64,000 nt of DNA. It comes from Deltaproteobacteria bacterium (GTDB lineage Bacteria; Desulfobacterota; Desulfomonilia; UBA1062). The notes beneath the pieces are model-generated. The model saw only the letters and a program-made list of their open reading frames with translations. It had not been told where the DNA came from and made no database searches. Both the position numbers and the translations under genes were made by a program. Shown piece after piece: positions 39,198-48,820 of the stretch (positions are counted from its first letter, which is position 1; each line of letters starts with the position of its first letter). Location of the stretch: NCBI GenBank assembly GCA_018434685.1, contig JAHDOV010000004.1, forward strand, positions 124,001 through 188,000. The letters are read 5' to 3'.

Positions 39198-39929
39198 ATG
39201 AGAGGCGTCGTTCTCGCCGGCGGTCTCGGTACCAGGCTGTTTCCGCTGACAAAGGTTACGAATAAGCATCTGCTTCCGGTGTATGACAAACCCATGATTT
39301 ACTATCCCATAGAGGCCCTCACGAACGCAGGCATCAAGGAGGTCATGGTGGTAACCGGGGGGAATAATGCAGGAGATTTTCTCAGGTTGCTGGGCAATGG
39401 GAAGGACTTCGGGCTCAACCGCATCCACTATGCCTACCAGGAAGGCGAAGGCGGCATCGCCGAGGCCCTGAGCCTTGCGGAGGCCTTCGCGGAAGGCCGG
39501 CCGATCTGCGTTGTCCTGGGAGACAATATCATCGAGAAAAATATTATCGAGGCGGTAGGGGCATACAAGGCTCAGGGGGGCGGTGCGAGGATCATGCTCA
39601 AAGAGGTCCCGGACCCTGAGCGCTTCGGGGTCCCGGTTTTTGAACGGGACCGGATCGTGCGCATCGAGGAAAAGCCCAAAGAACCCAAGAGCAACTATGC
39701 AGTGATCGGAATCTACATGTTCGATTCCCGGGTATTCGATATCATCGGCGGACTCAAGCCGTCCCAGCGGGGAGAACTGGAGATCACCGATGTGAACAAC
39801 GCATACATCGAAGCCGGCACCATGGACTGGTCGGTCCTGGATGGCTGGTGGACCGATGCAGGAACCATCGAATCGCTGCTGCGCGCCGGCACCATGGTGG
39901 CCAAGACAGGGGCAAACAAGATAGGGTAG
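39198..39929 (+). CDS. rfbA: Glucose-1-phosphate thymidylyltransferase-like nucleotidyltransferase
   Basis: Forms dTDP-glucose from dTTP and glucose-1-phosphate. The pyrophosphorylase motif LAGGLGTRL opens the protein, followed by KHLLPVYDKPMIYYPIE and VVLGDNI. 243 residues, the short form that lacks about 50 C-terminal residues of RmlA (about 290) and so may lack its allosteric site. A good ribosome site AGGAGG precedes it. It starts the three-gene dTDP-sugar operon. Confidence 0.85.
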   Translation: MRGVVLAGGLGTRLFPLTKVTNKHLLPVYDKPMIYYPIEALTNAGIKEVMVVTGGNNAGDFLRLLGNGKDFGLNRIHYAYQEGEGGIAEALSLAEAFAEGRPICVVLGDNIIEKNIIEAVGAYKAQGGGARIMLKEVPDPERFGVPVFERDRIVRIEEKPKEPKSNYAVIGIYMFDSRVFDIIGGLKPSQRGELEITDVNNAYIEAGTMDWSVLDGWWTDAGTIESLLRAGTMVAKTGANKIG

Positions 39930-39954
39930 CCCGTCTCATCAAAGGAGCAGGTCT

Positions 39955-40974
39955 ATGACAAAGGTCTTAATCACCGGCGGGTGCGGGTTTATCGGGACAA
40001 ACCTCCTGCGGTATATCCTTAAAGAAAAACCCGGCTGGAAAGTGGTGAATCTCGATCTTCTCACCTATGCCGGAAACCTGGAAAACACCATGGATCTCGC
40101 CGAGGCGTATCCCGGAAGATACACCTTTGTCCGTGGCGACATAACAGACCCCGCAGCGGTTGAACGGGTTTTTCAGGCCCATGAATTCGATATCGTCATG
40201 AATCTGGCGGCAGAATCCCATGTGGACCGGAGCATTTTAGACTCAGGGGTCTTTGTGCGGACAAACGTGATCGGGGTCCAGGTTCTCCTTGACGCTGCCG
40301 TGAAACATAAGGTGAAAAAATTCCTACAGGTCTCCACCGATGAAGTTTACGGAAGCCTCGGTAGCCACGGGCGGTTCCGCGAAGACCTGCCCCTGGCACC
40401 GAACAGCCCGTACTCGGCCTCCAAGGCTGCCGCGGATCTGATGGTGCGGGCCTATATCAAGACCTATGGCCTCGATGCCGTGATCACCCGGTGCTCCAAC
40501 AACTACGGACCCTACCAGTTCCCGGAAAAGCTCATCCCCCTGATGGTGGTCAATGCGTATCATGAACGGGAACTCCCGGTGTACGGCGACGGAAAGAACG
40601 TGCGTGACTGGATTCATGTCGAGGATCACTGCAGGGGAATCGTCCTGGTCGCCGAACAGGGCTGCTGCGGCGAGGTATACAACATGGGGGGAGATGCCGA
40701 GCAGGAGAATATTCAGATCGTCAGGAGTATCCTGGCGCACCTGGGCAGGCCAGATGAGCTCATACGCTACGTAAAAGACCGGCCGGGCCATGATTTCCGC
40801 TATGCAATGGACTTCTCCAAGATAGAGGCGCAGCTGGGCTGGTTGCCGAGGGTTGACTTCGAGACCGGGATCAGGAAGACCATAGACTGGTATCTGGAAA
40901 ACAAGCCCTGGTGGGAGCGGATACTCTCGGGGACCTATCGGGATTATTACGAAAGGATGTATGGACAGCGATGA
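39955..40974 (+). CDS. rfbB: dTDP-glucose 4,6-dehydratase
   Basis: NAD-dependent short-chain dehydratase producing dTDP-4-keto-6-deoxyglucose. 339 residues: Rossmann motif GGCGFIG (8-14), the TDE triad element at 128-130, catalytic Tyr153 and Lys157 in YSASK, and EVYG following TDE. It overlaps rfbD by four bases. Feeds surface polysaccharide synthesis. Confidence 0.95.
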   Translation: MTKVLITGGCGFIGTNLLRYILKEKPGWKVVNLDLLTYAGNLENTMDLAEAYPGRYTFVRGDITDPAAVERVFQAHEFDIVMNLAAESHVDRSILDSGVFVRTNVIGVQVLLDAAVKHKVKKFLQVSTDEVYGSLGSHGRFREDLPLAPNSPYSASKAAADLMVRAYIKTYGLDAVITRCSNNYGPYQFPEKLIPLMVVNAYHERELPVYGDGKNVRDWIHVEDHCRGIVLVAEQGCCGEVYNMGGDAEQENIQIVRSILAHLGRPDELIRYVKDRPGHDFRYAMDFSKIEAQLGWLPRVDFETGIRKTIDWYLENKPWWERILSGTYRDYYERMYGQR

Positions 40975-41852
40975 AACTTGTCGTTACCGGTGCGAAGGGG
41001 TTGCTGGGACATCAGGTGGTACGTGTCTGTGCCGCCCGCGGGGATGAAGTCATTGAAACAGACGTGAGTCCTGGTGCCTGCGAACTCGATATTACGGATA
41101 TGGATGCGGTCGAGTGTTTCCTGAGAGCGGAACGGCCGGACTGGCTCGTCAACTGTGCCGGATATACGGATGTCGATGGGTGCGAGGAGCATGAGGAGCG
41201 GGCCGTTTCGCTGAACGCACAGGCGCCGGGGAACCTTGCGAGGGCCTGCAAACTCTGCGGCACCAGGCTCGTTCATATCAGCACCGATTATGTCTTTGAC
41301 GGAGAGAAGACAGAGCCCTACAGCGAGGATGACATCCCCCGGCCACTGAGCGTCTACGGCAGGACCAAGCTGGCCGGTGAAGAGGCGGTGCAGGGCACGA
41401 TGGATGACTATATCATCGTGCGGACCCAATGGCTCTTCGGCCCCTACGGAAAGAACTTCGTGTCTACCATCCTCAAGATAGCCTCTGAGCGGGATACGAT
41501 CAGGGTTGTGAACGATCAGCGGGGATCGCCCACGTATTCGAAGGATCTTGCCAGGGCCGTACGCCTGCTCATGGAGCATGACGCCCGGGGGATATTCCAT
41601 GTCTGCAATCGGGGGCGGGCCACCTGGTATGACCTCGCGAAGAAGGCCGTTGAACTTATGGAAATGGGCACGCAGGTACTTCCTGTGGGCACACAGGAGT
41701 TCCCGCGACCTGCTCCCAGGCCGAAAAACAGCATACTGACCACGAGAAAATTCACCGAGATTACCGGAAAGGTCCTGCCCCCCTGGCAGATTTCCCTGCA
41801 GAACTACATCAAGGAATATCTCCTGGAGTACAGGAAATCGGGCCAGGCATAA
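40971..41852 (+). CDS. rfbD: dTDP-4-dehydrorhamnose reductase-like
   Basis: Reduces dTDP-4-keto-6-deoxysugars. 293 residues from the ATG overlapping the rfbB stop (ATGA). N-terminal Rossmann GAKGLLG, STDYVFDG, and Tyr129/Lys133 (VYGRTK) are the expected SDR residues. rfbC, the 3,5-epimerase, is not in the cluster, so the final sugar cannot be fixed from this window. Confidence 0.9.
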   Translation: MKLVVTGAKGLLGHQVVRVCAARGDEVIETDVSPGACELDITDMDAVECFLRAERPDWLVNCAGYTDVDGCEEHEERAVSLNAQAPGNLARACKLCGTRLVHISTDYVFDGEKTEPYSEDDIPRPLSVYGRTKLAGEEAVQGTMDDYIIVRTQWLFGPYGKNFVSTILKIASERDTIRVVNDQRGSPTYSKDLARAVRLLMEHDARGIFHVCNRGRATWYDLAKKAVELMEMGTQVLPVGTQEFPRPAPRPKNSILTTRKFTEITGKVLPPWQISLQNYIKEYLLEYRKSGQA

Positions 41853-42077
41853 CCCCTGCCGGCTGGCATCCGACAGGGGATTGGCTCTGCTTCCGGGGAG
41901 AAGGCGATTACTCTTGGGCCCTTGTGGACCGGGAATCCCCGGGGGGTGAAGGAATCACCTAGAGTAAAACGCAATATTTTGATAAAGAAGGAACCAGGAA
42001 AAGCACAAAGCGCCGCGCCAGTGGTATGAACCCGGGCGCAGGCGTTTGGTGTCATTCTATCGGGAAAGGAGCAGGCA

Positions 42078-42701
42078 TTGACCAAAGAAAAAACCAAAAG
42101 TGTAGCGAGGGATTGGGCCGAGGCGCTCGTGGTGGCCTTTATCATTGCCATGATCATACGGGCATTCGTGCTCCAGGCATACCGCATCCCCTCTTCCTCC
42201 ATGGAAGATACCCTGCTCAAGGGGGATCACATCCTCGCAACCAAGTATAACTACGGCCTGACCATCCCGTTCACGACCAGAAAACTCTGGGGTGAAGACC
42301 TGGTCCCCAATCGGAGCGATATCGTGATATTCACGTTTCCGGGGAACCACGCCATGGATTTTGTAAAACGGGTAATCGGCCTTCCCGGTGATACGATAGA
42401 GATCAAGGAGAAAAAGGTCTATGTCAACGGCGAGCGCTACAAGATCCCCTATGAGAAGTATACCGATCCGTTCATCCTGTCCCAGGGACAGGGAAAGGTC
42501 AGGGACAACTTCGGACCGGTGGTTGTGGAGCCCGGACATTGCTTTGTCATGGGAGACAACAGAGACCAGAGCTATGACAGCAGATTCTGGGGGCAGGTTC
42601 CCATTGAGAACATCAAAGGGAAGGCATTGATCATCTATTTTTCCTGGGACAGCACGGTGCACTGGATCCGCTTGAGCCGTCTCGGGGATCTGGTGCATTA
42701 G
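42078..42701 (+). CDS. lepB: Signal peptidase I
   Basis: Membrane serine protease that removes Sec and Tat signal peptides outside the membrane. A membrane anchor spans residues 14-32; the catalytic Ser is S41 (PSSSM), the general-base Lys is K97 (FVKRVIGLPGD), and GDNRDQSYDSR forms the usual C-terminal box. The TTG start at 42078 is supported by AAAGGAG six bases upstream; the nearest in-frame ATG would remove the anchor. The 225-base gap upstream has an imperfect hairpin (41852-41880) but no U-tract. Confidence 0.94.
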   Translation: MTKEKTKSVARDWAEALVVAFIIAMIIRAFVLQAYRIPSSSMEDTLLKGDHILATKYNYGLTIPFTTRKLWGEDLVPNRSDIVIFTFPGNHAMDFVKRVIGLPGDTIEIKEKKVYVNGERYKIPYEKYTDPFILSQGQGKVRDNFGPVVVEPGHCFVMGDNRDQSYDSRFWGQVPIENIKGKALIIYFSWDSTVHWIRLSRLGDLVH

Positions 42702-42710
42702 GAGAGACGC

Positions 42711-43250
42711 ATGGTGGACATACCCCATAGTTCCAAAGACATAGAAGGGATGCTGCGTGATCTGACGAACACGCTCATGAATATGATCGAGAAATGGGAT
42801 GAGGTCGTATTTATCGGGATACGCAGCGGGGGGTTGCTGGTTGCGGAAAATGTGGTGAGACTGCTCGAAGCGAGAATCGGCAAGCACATACCGCTCGGTG
42901 CACTGGATATTGCCCTGTACCGGGACGATCTTTCGAGGATGCGGTTTTATCCCGAGGTCCGCAGTACGGACATACCGTTTTCCGTGGATGACAAGGCCAT
43001 CATCCTCGTGGATGATGTATTGCATACCGGCCGGTCGGTACGCGCTGCAATTGATCATATCGTAGACCTGGGGAGACCCAGGAGGATATATCTCATGGTG
43101 CTCTTCGACCGGAGCGGCCGGGAATTTCCCATACAGGCCGATTTTGTCGGGAAGACCATCGATCTCCCGGCAGAGAAGATCATCAAACTCGAGGCATCCG
43201 AAGATGAGCGCTCCATCATCGATATAGTCATAAGCGAGGTGAAGAGATGA
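42711..43250 (+). CDS. pyrR: PyrR bifunctional regulator / uracil phosphoribosyltransferase
   Basis: Binds pyr mRNA in response to UMP and often has weak uracil phosphoribosyltransferase activity. The PRPP loop [13 protein letters not shown] lies at about 97-109. 179 residues. It heads pyrR-pyrB-pyrC with a four-base overlap, the order seen where PyrR controls the operon. No clear PyrR-binding hairpin was found in the nine bases between lepB and pyrR, so control may act further upstream or on translation. Confidence 0.92.
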   Translation: MVDIPHSSKDIEGMLRDLTNTLMNMIEKWDEVVFIGIRSGGLLVAENVVRLLEARIGKHIPLGALDIALYRDDLSRMRFYPEVRSTDIPFSVDDKAIILVDDVLHTGRSVRAAIDHIVDLGRPRRIYLMVLFDRSGREFPIQADFVGKTIDLPAEKIIKLEASEDERSIIDIVISEVKR

Positions 43251-44179
43251 GCTGGCCCTACAAGGACCTCATTGCCATCCAGGATCTCAAGGCCGACGAG
43301 ATCAACACCATACTGGACATGACTGCCTCCTTTAAGGAGATCTCAAGGCGGGATATCAAAAAGGTTCCTGCGCTGAGAGGAAAAACCGTGGTGCTGCTCT
43401 TCTATGAGCCGAGCACGAGGACGCGGCTGTCCTTTGAGCTTGCAGCAAAACGCCTGAGTGCGGATACGACGGCGCTGTCGGCATCGGGGTCATCCTTTTC
43501 AAAGGGCGAGACCATCATGGATGCCGCGTACAACGTCATGGCCATGGCCCCAGACTGCATTGTCATTCGCTACCCCTACGCGGGGATCCCCAGGAAGATG
43601 GCCGAACTGCTCCCCTGCTCGGTAATCAATGCAGGCGACGGTTATCACGAGCATCCAACCCAGGCCCTGCTCGACATGTACTCCATGAAGGAGCATTTCG
43701 GCCGGATAGAGGGTCTGAAGGTGGCCATTGTCGGTGATATCATGCACTCGAGGGTGGCCAGGTCGAATGTGTACGGATTGCGGAAGCTCGGGGCGCAGGT
43801 GGTGCTCGTAGCCCCGAAAACCCTGCTCCCGCCGGGAATCGAGACGTGGGACGTGGAGGTCTCCACGAAACTCGACCCGGTGCTCCCCGAAGCCGATGTC
43901 GTCATGATGCTGCGGGTACAGAGGGAGCGGCTGCACCAGCAGTTCTTTTCCGGGGAGCGGGAATACTCGTTTTTCTACGGACTGAACAGGGCACGGGTGG
44001 AAAAGATGAAGCCCGATGCCGTGATTATGCACCCCGGCCCGATGAACCGCGGCGTCGAGATCACCCATGATGCGGCGGACAGCGCCCGGTCGATCATTCT
44101 CGACCAGGTGGAAAACGGGGTGGCCATCAGGATGACGCTGCTGTACCTGTCGCTAGGAGGATCGATCAATGTGGATTAG
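43247..44179 (+). CDS. pyrB: Aspartate carbamoyltransferase catalytic chain
   Basis: Joins carbamoyl phosphate and aspartate in pyrimidine synthesis. STRTR at 56-60 binds carbamoyl phosphate; HPTQALLD near 131 and a MHPGPMNRG segment near 262 follow. 310 residues, the catalytic-chain size. No regulatory chain (pyrI) is adjacent; the neighbour is dihydroorotase, consistent with the pyrR-pyrB-pyrC type. Confidence 0.95.
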   Translation: MSWPYKDLIAIQDLKADEINTILDMTASFKEISRRDIKKVPALRGKTVVLLFYEPSTRTRLSFELAAKRLSADTTALSASGSSFSKGETIMDAAYNVMAMAPDCIVIRYPYAGIPRKMAELLPCSVINAGDGYHEHPTQALLDMYSMKEHFGRIEGLKVAIVGDIMHSRVARSNVYGLRKLGAQVVLVAPKTLLPPGIETWDVEVSTKLDPVLPEADVVMMLRVQRERLHQQFFSGEREYSFFYGLNRARVEKMKPDAVIMHPGPMNRGVEITHDAADSARSIILDQVENGVAIRMTLLYLSLGGSINVD

Positions 44180-45440
44180 AGGTGGATTGATTTTTGATCC
44201 GGCAAACAACACAGAGGTAACGGGAGATCTCCATATTATAGACGGGCGTATTGCAGGCGTATATCCCGGAGGAAGTCCTGAGCATGACGGCGAGATCATC
44301 GATGCTGCTGGATTGTGGGTTCTGCCCGGACTCATCGACCTGCATGTCCATCTGCGGGATCCGGGCCTCGAGTACAAGGAAGACCTCTCTTCGGGAGGCC
44401 GTGCTGCAGCGGCTGGAGGGGTGACAACGCTTGCGTGCATGGCCAATACCGATCCGGTCAATGACAACCCCTCGGTTACCAACTACATCAGAGAGAAGGC
44501 GCAGCGGGTCTCCCCGGTGAGAATCCTTCCGGTCGGCGCGGTGACAAAGGGCCAGAAGGGCAAAGAACTCGCCGAGATCGGTCTGATGAAGGAGGCCGGG
44601 ATCGTGGCAATCTCTGATGACGGCCAGCCCATCGAGGATTCCGCCATATTGAGAAGGGCCCTGGAATACGCAGCAACCTTCGGCCTGCCCGTGATTTCCC
44701 ACTGCCAGGACAAAAATTTATGTGCCTCCGGCGTCATGAACGAAGGGACGCTCTCGTCCCGGCTCGGCCTGCCAGGTCTTCCCGCTGTCTCGGAAGATGT
44801 CATGGTCTCCCGGGATGTCCTAATTTCTCTCTATACCGGTGTTCCCATACACATCACTCATGTCTCGACGCAGGGAGGCATAGAGATCATAAAACAGGCC
44901 AAGGCGCAGGGCGTCAGGGTCACGTGCGATGTGACGCCCCATCATCTCCTGCTCACCGAGGAGCGGGTACGCAGCTATGATACCAATGCAAAGATGTATC
45001 CTCCCCTGAGGGGGGAACCCGACAGGCGGGCCCTGATCGAGGGCTTGAGGGACTCGGTGATCGACTGCATTGCGACAGATCATGCACCCCACGCCCGGGA
45101 CGAGAAGGATCTCGATTTCGACCTGGCTCCGTTCGGCATCATCGGACTGCAGACCCTGCTGCCGGGGATCATGAAGATCCACCTGGAGCAGGGGATCGGC
45201 TTCATGAAGCTCCTGGCATGCGTCACAATGAATCCCGCCCGCATTCTCGGCATAGATGGCGGCGATCTCAGTGTCGGGTCGAGGGCCGACATTATCCTTG
45301 TCGATCCCCGGGCCAGGTGGTGCTTCACCGAAGAGGTCATCGAATCGAAATCAAAAAATTCGCCCTTCATCGGCGAGGAGTTCACCGGCAGGGTCGTTCG
45401 GACTCTCGTTGCGGGGGAAACCGTATTTACCCTGCGCTAG
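44169..45440 (+). CDS. pyrC: Dihydroorotase, long (class I) type
   Basis: Cyclises carbamoyl aspartate to dihydroorotate. Zinc ligands H59 and H61 are in [15 protein letters not shown] lies near 304. 423 residues fits the class I enzyme that often pairs with PyrB. The gene overlaps pyrB by 11 bases. Its TAG stop shares a CTAG palindrome with the stop of the convergent gene. Confidence 0.95.
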   Translation: MWIRGGLIFDPANNTEVTGDLHIIDGRIAGVYPGGSPEHDGEIIDAAGLWVLPGLIDLHVHLRDPGLEYKEDLSSGGRAAAAGGVTTLACMANTDPVNDNPSVTNYIREKAQRVSPVRILPVGAVTKGQKGKELAEIGLMKEAGIVAISDDGQPIEDSAILRRALEYAATFGLPVISHCQDKNLCASGVMNEGTLSSRLGLPGLPAVSEDVMVSRDVLISLYTGVPIHITHVSTQGGIEIIKQAKAQGVRVTCDVTPHHLLLTEERVRSYDTNAKMYPPLRGEPDRRALIEGLRDSVIDCIATDHAPHARDEKDLDFDLAPFGIIGLQTLLPGIMKIHLEQGIGFMKLLACVTMNPARILGIDGGDLSVGSRADIILVDPRARWCFTEEVIESKSKNSPFIGEEFTGRVVRTLVAGETVFTLR

Positions 45441-46570
45441 AGCAGGGCATCTTCCTTGAGCATAGCCTCGACATACTCTCCGATAGCCAGGCATGAGGTG
45501 AGCCCGGGGGACTCGATGCCGATGAGATTGACCAGACCGGGCAGGCCTAGGGGTGCCTCATGGCTTATGACGAAATCCCGAAACGCGCAGCCTGGTTCCT
45601 GGAGCTTGGGGCGGATCCCCGCCATGTCGGGCTCGAGATCCTCTTCATTCAAAAAGGGCAGCAGGTCGCGGGTGCCTGAATAGAAGTCGCGGGCATGGTC
45701 CGGGTCTACAGCGAAATCAAGGCTATCGACATAGAATGCATTCGGGCCGAGCCTGAGAGCGCCGGCGAGGTCTTTTGTCGCATGAATGCCGAGTCCCGTG
45801 AGGTTCTTCTCCGGGCTCGGATAGACGAGCCCATGGATTAGACGGTGTTTTCCCCCGGTGACCCGGAAATACTCCCCTTTTACCGGAAAGATCCGGTAGC
45901 GCGATCGGTGAATATCGATCCCTGCGAGAGAAGCCACGTGCGCGGAATCGAGACCCGCTGCATTGATAACGATATCCGAAGAGAAGGAGTAGAGCGAACG
46001 ATCGGGGTGTTCGACGGTACAGACAAAGCCGTGGCGCTGTTTTTCAAGGCCGATAACGGGTGATCTGTACATGATGGTAACACCGCTGTTCAGGCAGAAG
46101 GCCTCGAGCCGCTTGACTATCTGGTGGGAATCGACAATCCCGGTATTGGGAGAATACAGGGCGCTCGTTCCCCCGACATGGGGCTCTCTGGCCAGAAGCT
46201 CTTTTCTGTCGAGCATCTTGAGGGCCTCGACCCCGTTATCCATTCCCCTGCTATAGAGGTCTGCAATGGAGGGTTCCTCCTCAGGGAAAGCGGCAACGAT
46301 GGCCTTGCCTATCCGACTGAACAAGATGCGGTTGGCCGTGCAGAATTCATAGAGCAGCGCCGCGCCCCGGACGCAGAGGCGGGCCTTGAGAGAACCGGAA
46401 GGGTAGTAGATGCCGGCATGGATCACTTCGCTGCTGCGGGAACTGATACCCCTGCCCGGCCCGGGCTCTTTCTCGAGCACGGCGATGCTCCTGCCGGATG
46501 AGCTGATCCGGCGGGCAATGGAGAGGCCGACAACGCCGGCCCCGATGATCGTGACATCCACACAGCACAT
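45437..46570 (-). CDS. FAD-dependent oxidoreductase, L-2-hydroxyglutarate dehydrogenase (LhgO) family
   Basis: Flavoprotein oxidising an alpha-hydroxy acid. N-terminal FAD motif IIGAGVVGLSIAR, then SSRSSEVIHAGIYYPSGS, the family-typical segment, and the C-terminal GIESPGLTSCLAIGEYV. 377 residues, slightly shorter than E. coli LhgO (422). In this family electrons go to quinone or an electron-transfer flavoprotein. It is convergent with pyrC and sharply separate from it in function; the divergent upstream gene is the GAPDH-like protein. Confidence 0.82.
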   Translation of the reverse strand: MCCVDVTIIGAGVVGLSIARRISSSGRSIAVLEKEPGPGRGISSRSSEVIHAGIYYPSGSLKARLCVRGAALLYEFCTANRILFSRIGKAIVAAFPEEEPSIADLYSRGMDNGVEALKMLDRKELLAREPHVGGTSALYSPNTGIVDSHQIVKRLEAFCLNSGVTIMYRSPVIGLEKQRHGFVCTVEHPDRSLYSFSSDIVINAAGLDSAHVASLAGIDIHRSRYRIFPVKGEYFRVTGGKHRLIHGLVYPSPEKNLTGLGIHATKDLAGALRLGPNAFYVDSLDFAVDPDHARDFYSGTRDLLPFLNEEDLEPDMAGIRPKLQEPGCAFRDFVISHEAPLGLPGLVNLIGIESPGLTSCLAIGEYVEAMLKEDALL

Positions 46571-46703
46571 GTCTCCTCTATAGCAGGAAACGGGTCATCA
46601 GGGAAGGCAGACCCCCCGGAACCGGCGCGCCTCTCGGAGGGCTATCGGCAGGGGTGTGCTTACGGGCAGGGCAGAGAATATCAGGGCCGATGCATCACCG
46701 GTC

Positions 46704-46732
46704 GGCAAGGAAACTGTGCTGATTTCCTTGCC
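46704..46732. promoter_or_regulatory. Perfect 29-bp operator-like inverted repeat
   Basis: GGCAAGGAAA (46704-46713) and TTTCCTTGCC (46723-46732) are exact inverse complements around a nine-base centre. The right arm covers the -35 (46728-46733) of the promoter for the GAPDH-like gene, the usual place for a repressor. The repeat would not be in the transcript, so it is a DNA site rather than an RNA hairpin. The cognate regulator is not recognisable nearby. Confidence 0.7.
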
Positions 46733-46756
46733 TGAGCCAGACTGATCTGCTATAAC
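46728..46756 (+). promoter_or_regulatory. Sigma-70 promoter for the GAPDH-like gene
   Basis: TTGCCT (46728-46733), exact 17-base spacer, TATAAC (46751-46756). It overlaps the operator-like repeat. The gene's ATG at 46811 is about 50 bases downstream of the expected start of transcription. Confidence 0.65.
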
Positions 46757-46810
46757 ATTGGCGATTCAGAATATCATTTGGAGTTATCAATTAAACAACT
46801 GGAGGAGATC

Positions 46811-48577
46811 ATGGATATCAGAGATAAAGTTCCTGTGATCAGAGTTGCAATCAGGGGGGCAAATGGGAGAATGGGCCTCCAGGCCATCTACGCTTCCATG
46901 GAAAACAACGAGGATATTCTTTCGCGGTCAAAGCGGAAGGAGCTCACCGACAAGGATGTCTGGATAGACGTGGTCTACGGCGCCTTCACCGCTGATATCC
47001 CTACAGTACAACAGCTCCTGGCCGGGGTCATGCGTTCGGAGAAGAACAAGATCCTTGAAGGGTACGACAAGTCCGGCTCGCCCATTTACCGTCTGAAGTC
47101 GGAAGGGAAACACGAATTGCGGACCAAGTATGTGGAACAGACGCTCGATGAGGAGCCGCAGCGAGACCATGTGATTCCCTTTGACCGGCAGGAGATCGTC
47201 GATACCCCGGAAGGCCTTCCGGCCATCAAGATTCTGTCTCGCGACAAGCAGGAGGTCCTGTCCATTATCCGCCATGCAAACGTGAGGCTCGGAGAGCTTT
47301 CCGGTGAGGCGATCATGGACCGGGTTCTCGACACGGCAGATGACCTCGGGGCGAATGTGCTCCTGGCCTGTGTTGGAGATACGGCCAAAAAGGCTGACCG
47401 GATGCAGAAATGGATGGATAAGATCCATGAAAAGGGATATGCGATGGGCTTCCTCGAGTCTGCTCCTGCCAAGGGGTGGGAGAGCAGGATGCTCTCGCGC
47501 CAGGAAGAGATCAGCGTGCTGTGCTCGAGAAATTTCAGCCCGACAGGAACCCTGTTCAGAACCGGGTTCGGGGTGAAGCGCCCGCTGTTCGAGTATAAGA
47601 GCTATGAGCTCGGCAAGGCTGCCGGCAAGTTTAAATATGTCCTCAAGAGGATCGTCGAGCAGATCATAGCAACGAGCGAATACCGGTACTATGCGCAGAT
47701 ATTACAGGCGCAGCCCAAGACTATACGGGAGATCGACGGCGAGAACATCCTCATTAATTTCCCGCCCAAGTTCCTTACGGTAACCTCGCCGAATTATCTC
47801 ACGTTCAGCTTCTATGAAGATAATGAATATGGCTTTATCTATGCGGCCCTCATCCCGAACCTGAAGGCCCTGGGCATGCTGTACCGAGACAAGGAGATGG
47901 TGGAGAAAACCCGCAAACAGGGAGTGAAGTACGAGGCCATCACCAATGTTCCCGGCCTGTTCGGCACGGACTGGTTTACCCTGGCATCTGCCGAGATCAT
48001 CAAGCGGGGCGGGGCAATGTCGACCAGTTCCTGCACCACTAACGGGAATCTCGTGGGTGACCTGATCATGATCATGGCCCTGTACTGCTACTATGACTTT
48101 TTCTTTGACACGGTGAAGGAGTATTATCTCTGTTCAGAGAAGAGTGAATGCCGGAAGATCGAGGAGAAGATAGACAAGAAATTCTCCGAATTCAAGGCCT
48201 ACCTCGAAGAGCTCCTGTCCAAGCGATCCCGCATGATCCGCACGGTATTCAATTTCTACTATGACAACATTTCTTTCATCAATACGGATATGCAGCACGG
48301 CCTGACGCGCTCCGAATCCCCGGACGTCATCGATTATCTCAGGGAGACCTCTTCGGGCTCGCAGACCGAGGTGCCCAAGCTCCTGTCTCTGCCCGAGCGC
48401 GAACTGGATTATCTCAACGGTCTGATGAGAGCCACAGAAGAGCTCCTGGCCACGGAGGGAGATGAGCAGGAGAAGGAGAACCTCAACAAACAGCTCACGA
48501 CGATCAAATCCAGTATTGAAACGATCGAGGATAATATCAAGATCGTAAATATCCTGGATGATCTCGAGGCCAAATAA
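46811..48577 (+). CDS. Large GAPDH-like protein with extended sequence, function unknown
   Basis: 588 residues from the ATG with GGAGGAG ahead of it; an in-frame TTG at 46778 is unlikely. Residues 9-22 (VIRVAIRGANGRMG) look like the NAD-binding start of GAPDH or dihydrodipicolinate reductase. Residues 405-411 (STSSCTTN around C408) strongly recall the GAPDH active-site ASCTTN. The cysteine would come at about residue 150 in ordinary GAPDH, so some 250 residues are inserted ahead of it. A possible partner His is H496 (DMQHGLT), again separated by an insert of coiled-coil character. The C-terminal 60 residues are Glu/Lys-rich and helical. The gene stands alone with its own promoter and operator. 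Dehydrogenase activity is plausible but unproved. Confidence 0.6.
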   Translation: MDIRDKVPVIRVAIRGANGRMGLQAIYASMENNEDILSRSKRKELTDKDVWIDVVYGAFTADIPTVQQLLAGVMRSEKNKILEGYDKSGSPIYRLKSEGKHELRTKYVEQTLDEEPQRDHVIPFDRQEIVDTPEGLPAIKILSRDKQEVLSIIRHANVRLGELSGEAIMDRVLDTADDLGANVLLACVGDTAKKADRMQKWMDKIHEKGYAMGFLESAPAKGWESRMLSRQEEISVLCSRNFSPTGTLFRTGFGVKRPLFEYKSYELGKAAGKFKYVLKRIVEQIIATSEYRYYAQILQAQPKTIREIDGENILINFPPKFLTVTSPNYLTFSFYEDNEYGFIYAALIPNLKALGMLYRDKEMVEKTRKQGVKYEAITNVPGLFGTDWFTLASAEIIKRGGAMSTSSCTTNGNLVGDLIMIMALYCYYDFFFDTVKEYYLCSEKSECRKIEEKIDKKFSEFKAYLEELLSKRSRMIRTVFNFYYDNISFINTDMQHGLTRSESPDVIDYLRETSSGSQTEVPKLLSLPERELDYLNGLMRATEELLATEGDEQEKENLNKQLTTIKSSIETIEDNIKIVNILDDLEAK

Positions 48578-48581
48578 GAGC

Positions 48582-48610
48582 TTGACACTGCCTTTTGGTT
48601 TGGATAATGA
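48582..48610 (+). promoter_or_regulatory. Promoter of the CAT-anticodon tRNA
   Basis: TTGACA (48582-48587) with TAATGA after 17 bases (48605-48610); GATAAT two bases earlier is the alternative -10. The tRNA begins 12 bases after. It overlaps the final codons region of the previous gene only by proximity (stop at 48577). Confidence 0.6.
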
Positions 48611-48622
48611 ACCTCAGGTAAA

Positions 48623-48695
48623 GGGCCCATAGCTCAATTGGTAGAGCCACCGGCTCATAACCGGTAGGTCCCTGGTTCGATTCCAGGTGGGCCCA
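48623..48695 (+). tRNA. tRNA with CAT anticodon, probably tRNA-Ile2 (lysidine) rather than tRNA-Met
   Basis: 73-base cloverleaf: acceptor GGGCCCA/TGGGCCC, anticodon stem ACCGG/CCGGT around CTCATAA, T-arm CCTGG-TTCGATT-CCAGG, discriminator A; CCA not encoded. Not an initiator (position 1 is paired, no three G-C pairs in the anticodon stem). C4-G69 and C5-G68 are the pairs recognised by TilS in E. coli Ile2, so an isoleucine tRNA read as AUA after lysidine modification is favoured, but elongator Met cannot be excluded by eye. Confidence 0.9.
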
Positions 48696-48778
48696 CTCTT
48701 CACAATAAGGAAGGACGGGTGAAACAGATTTTGATTTTTGAACCGTGTACAGCAAGGATGTTCTCGTAGGGAGAAGAC

Positions 48779-48811
48779 AAAAGGGATGCTCAGAGCAGCA
48801 TCCCTTTTTTT
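48779..48811 (+). terminator. Terminator after the CAT tRNA
   Basis: A 12-bp perfect stem (AAAAGGGATGCT, loop CAGAGC, AGCATCCCTTTT) merging into a run of seven T. It lies 84 bases past the tRNA and its last T is nine bases before the Nif3-like ATG (one base before the alternative GTG). Confidence 0.92.
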
Positions 48812-48820
48812 GTGAGAAAA

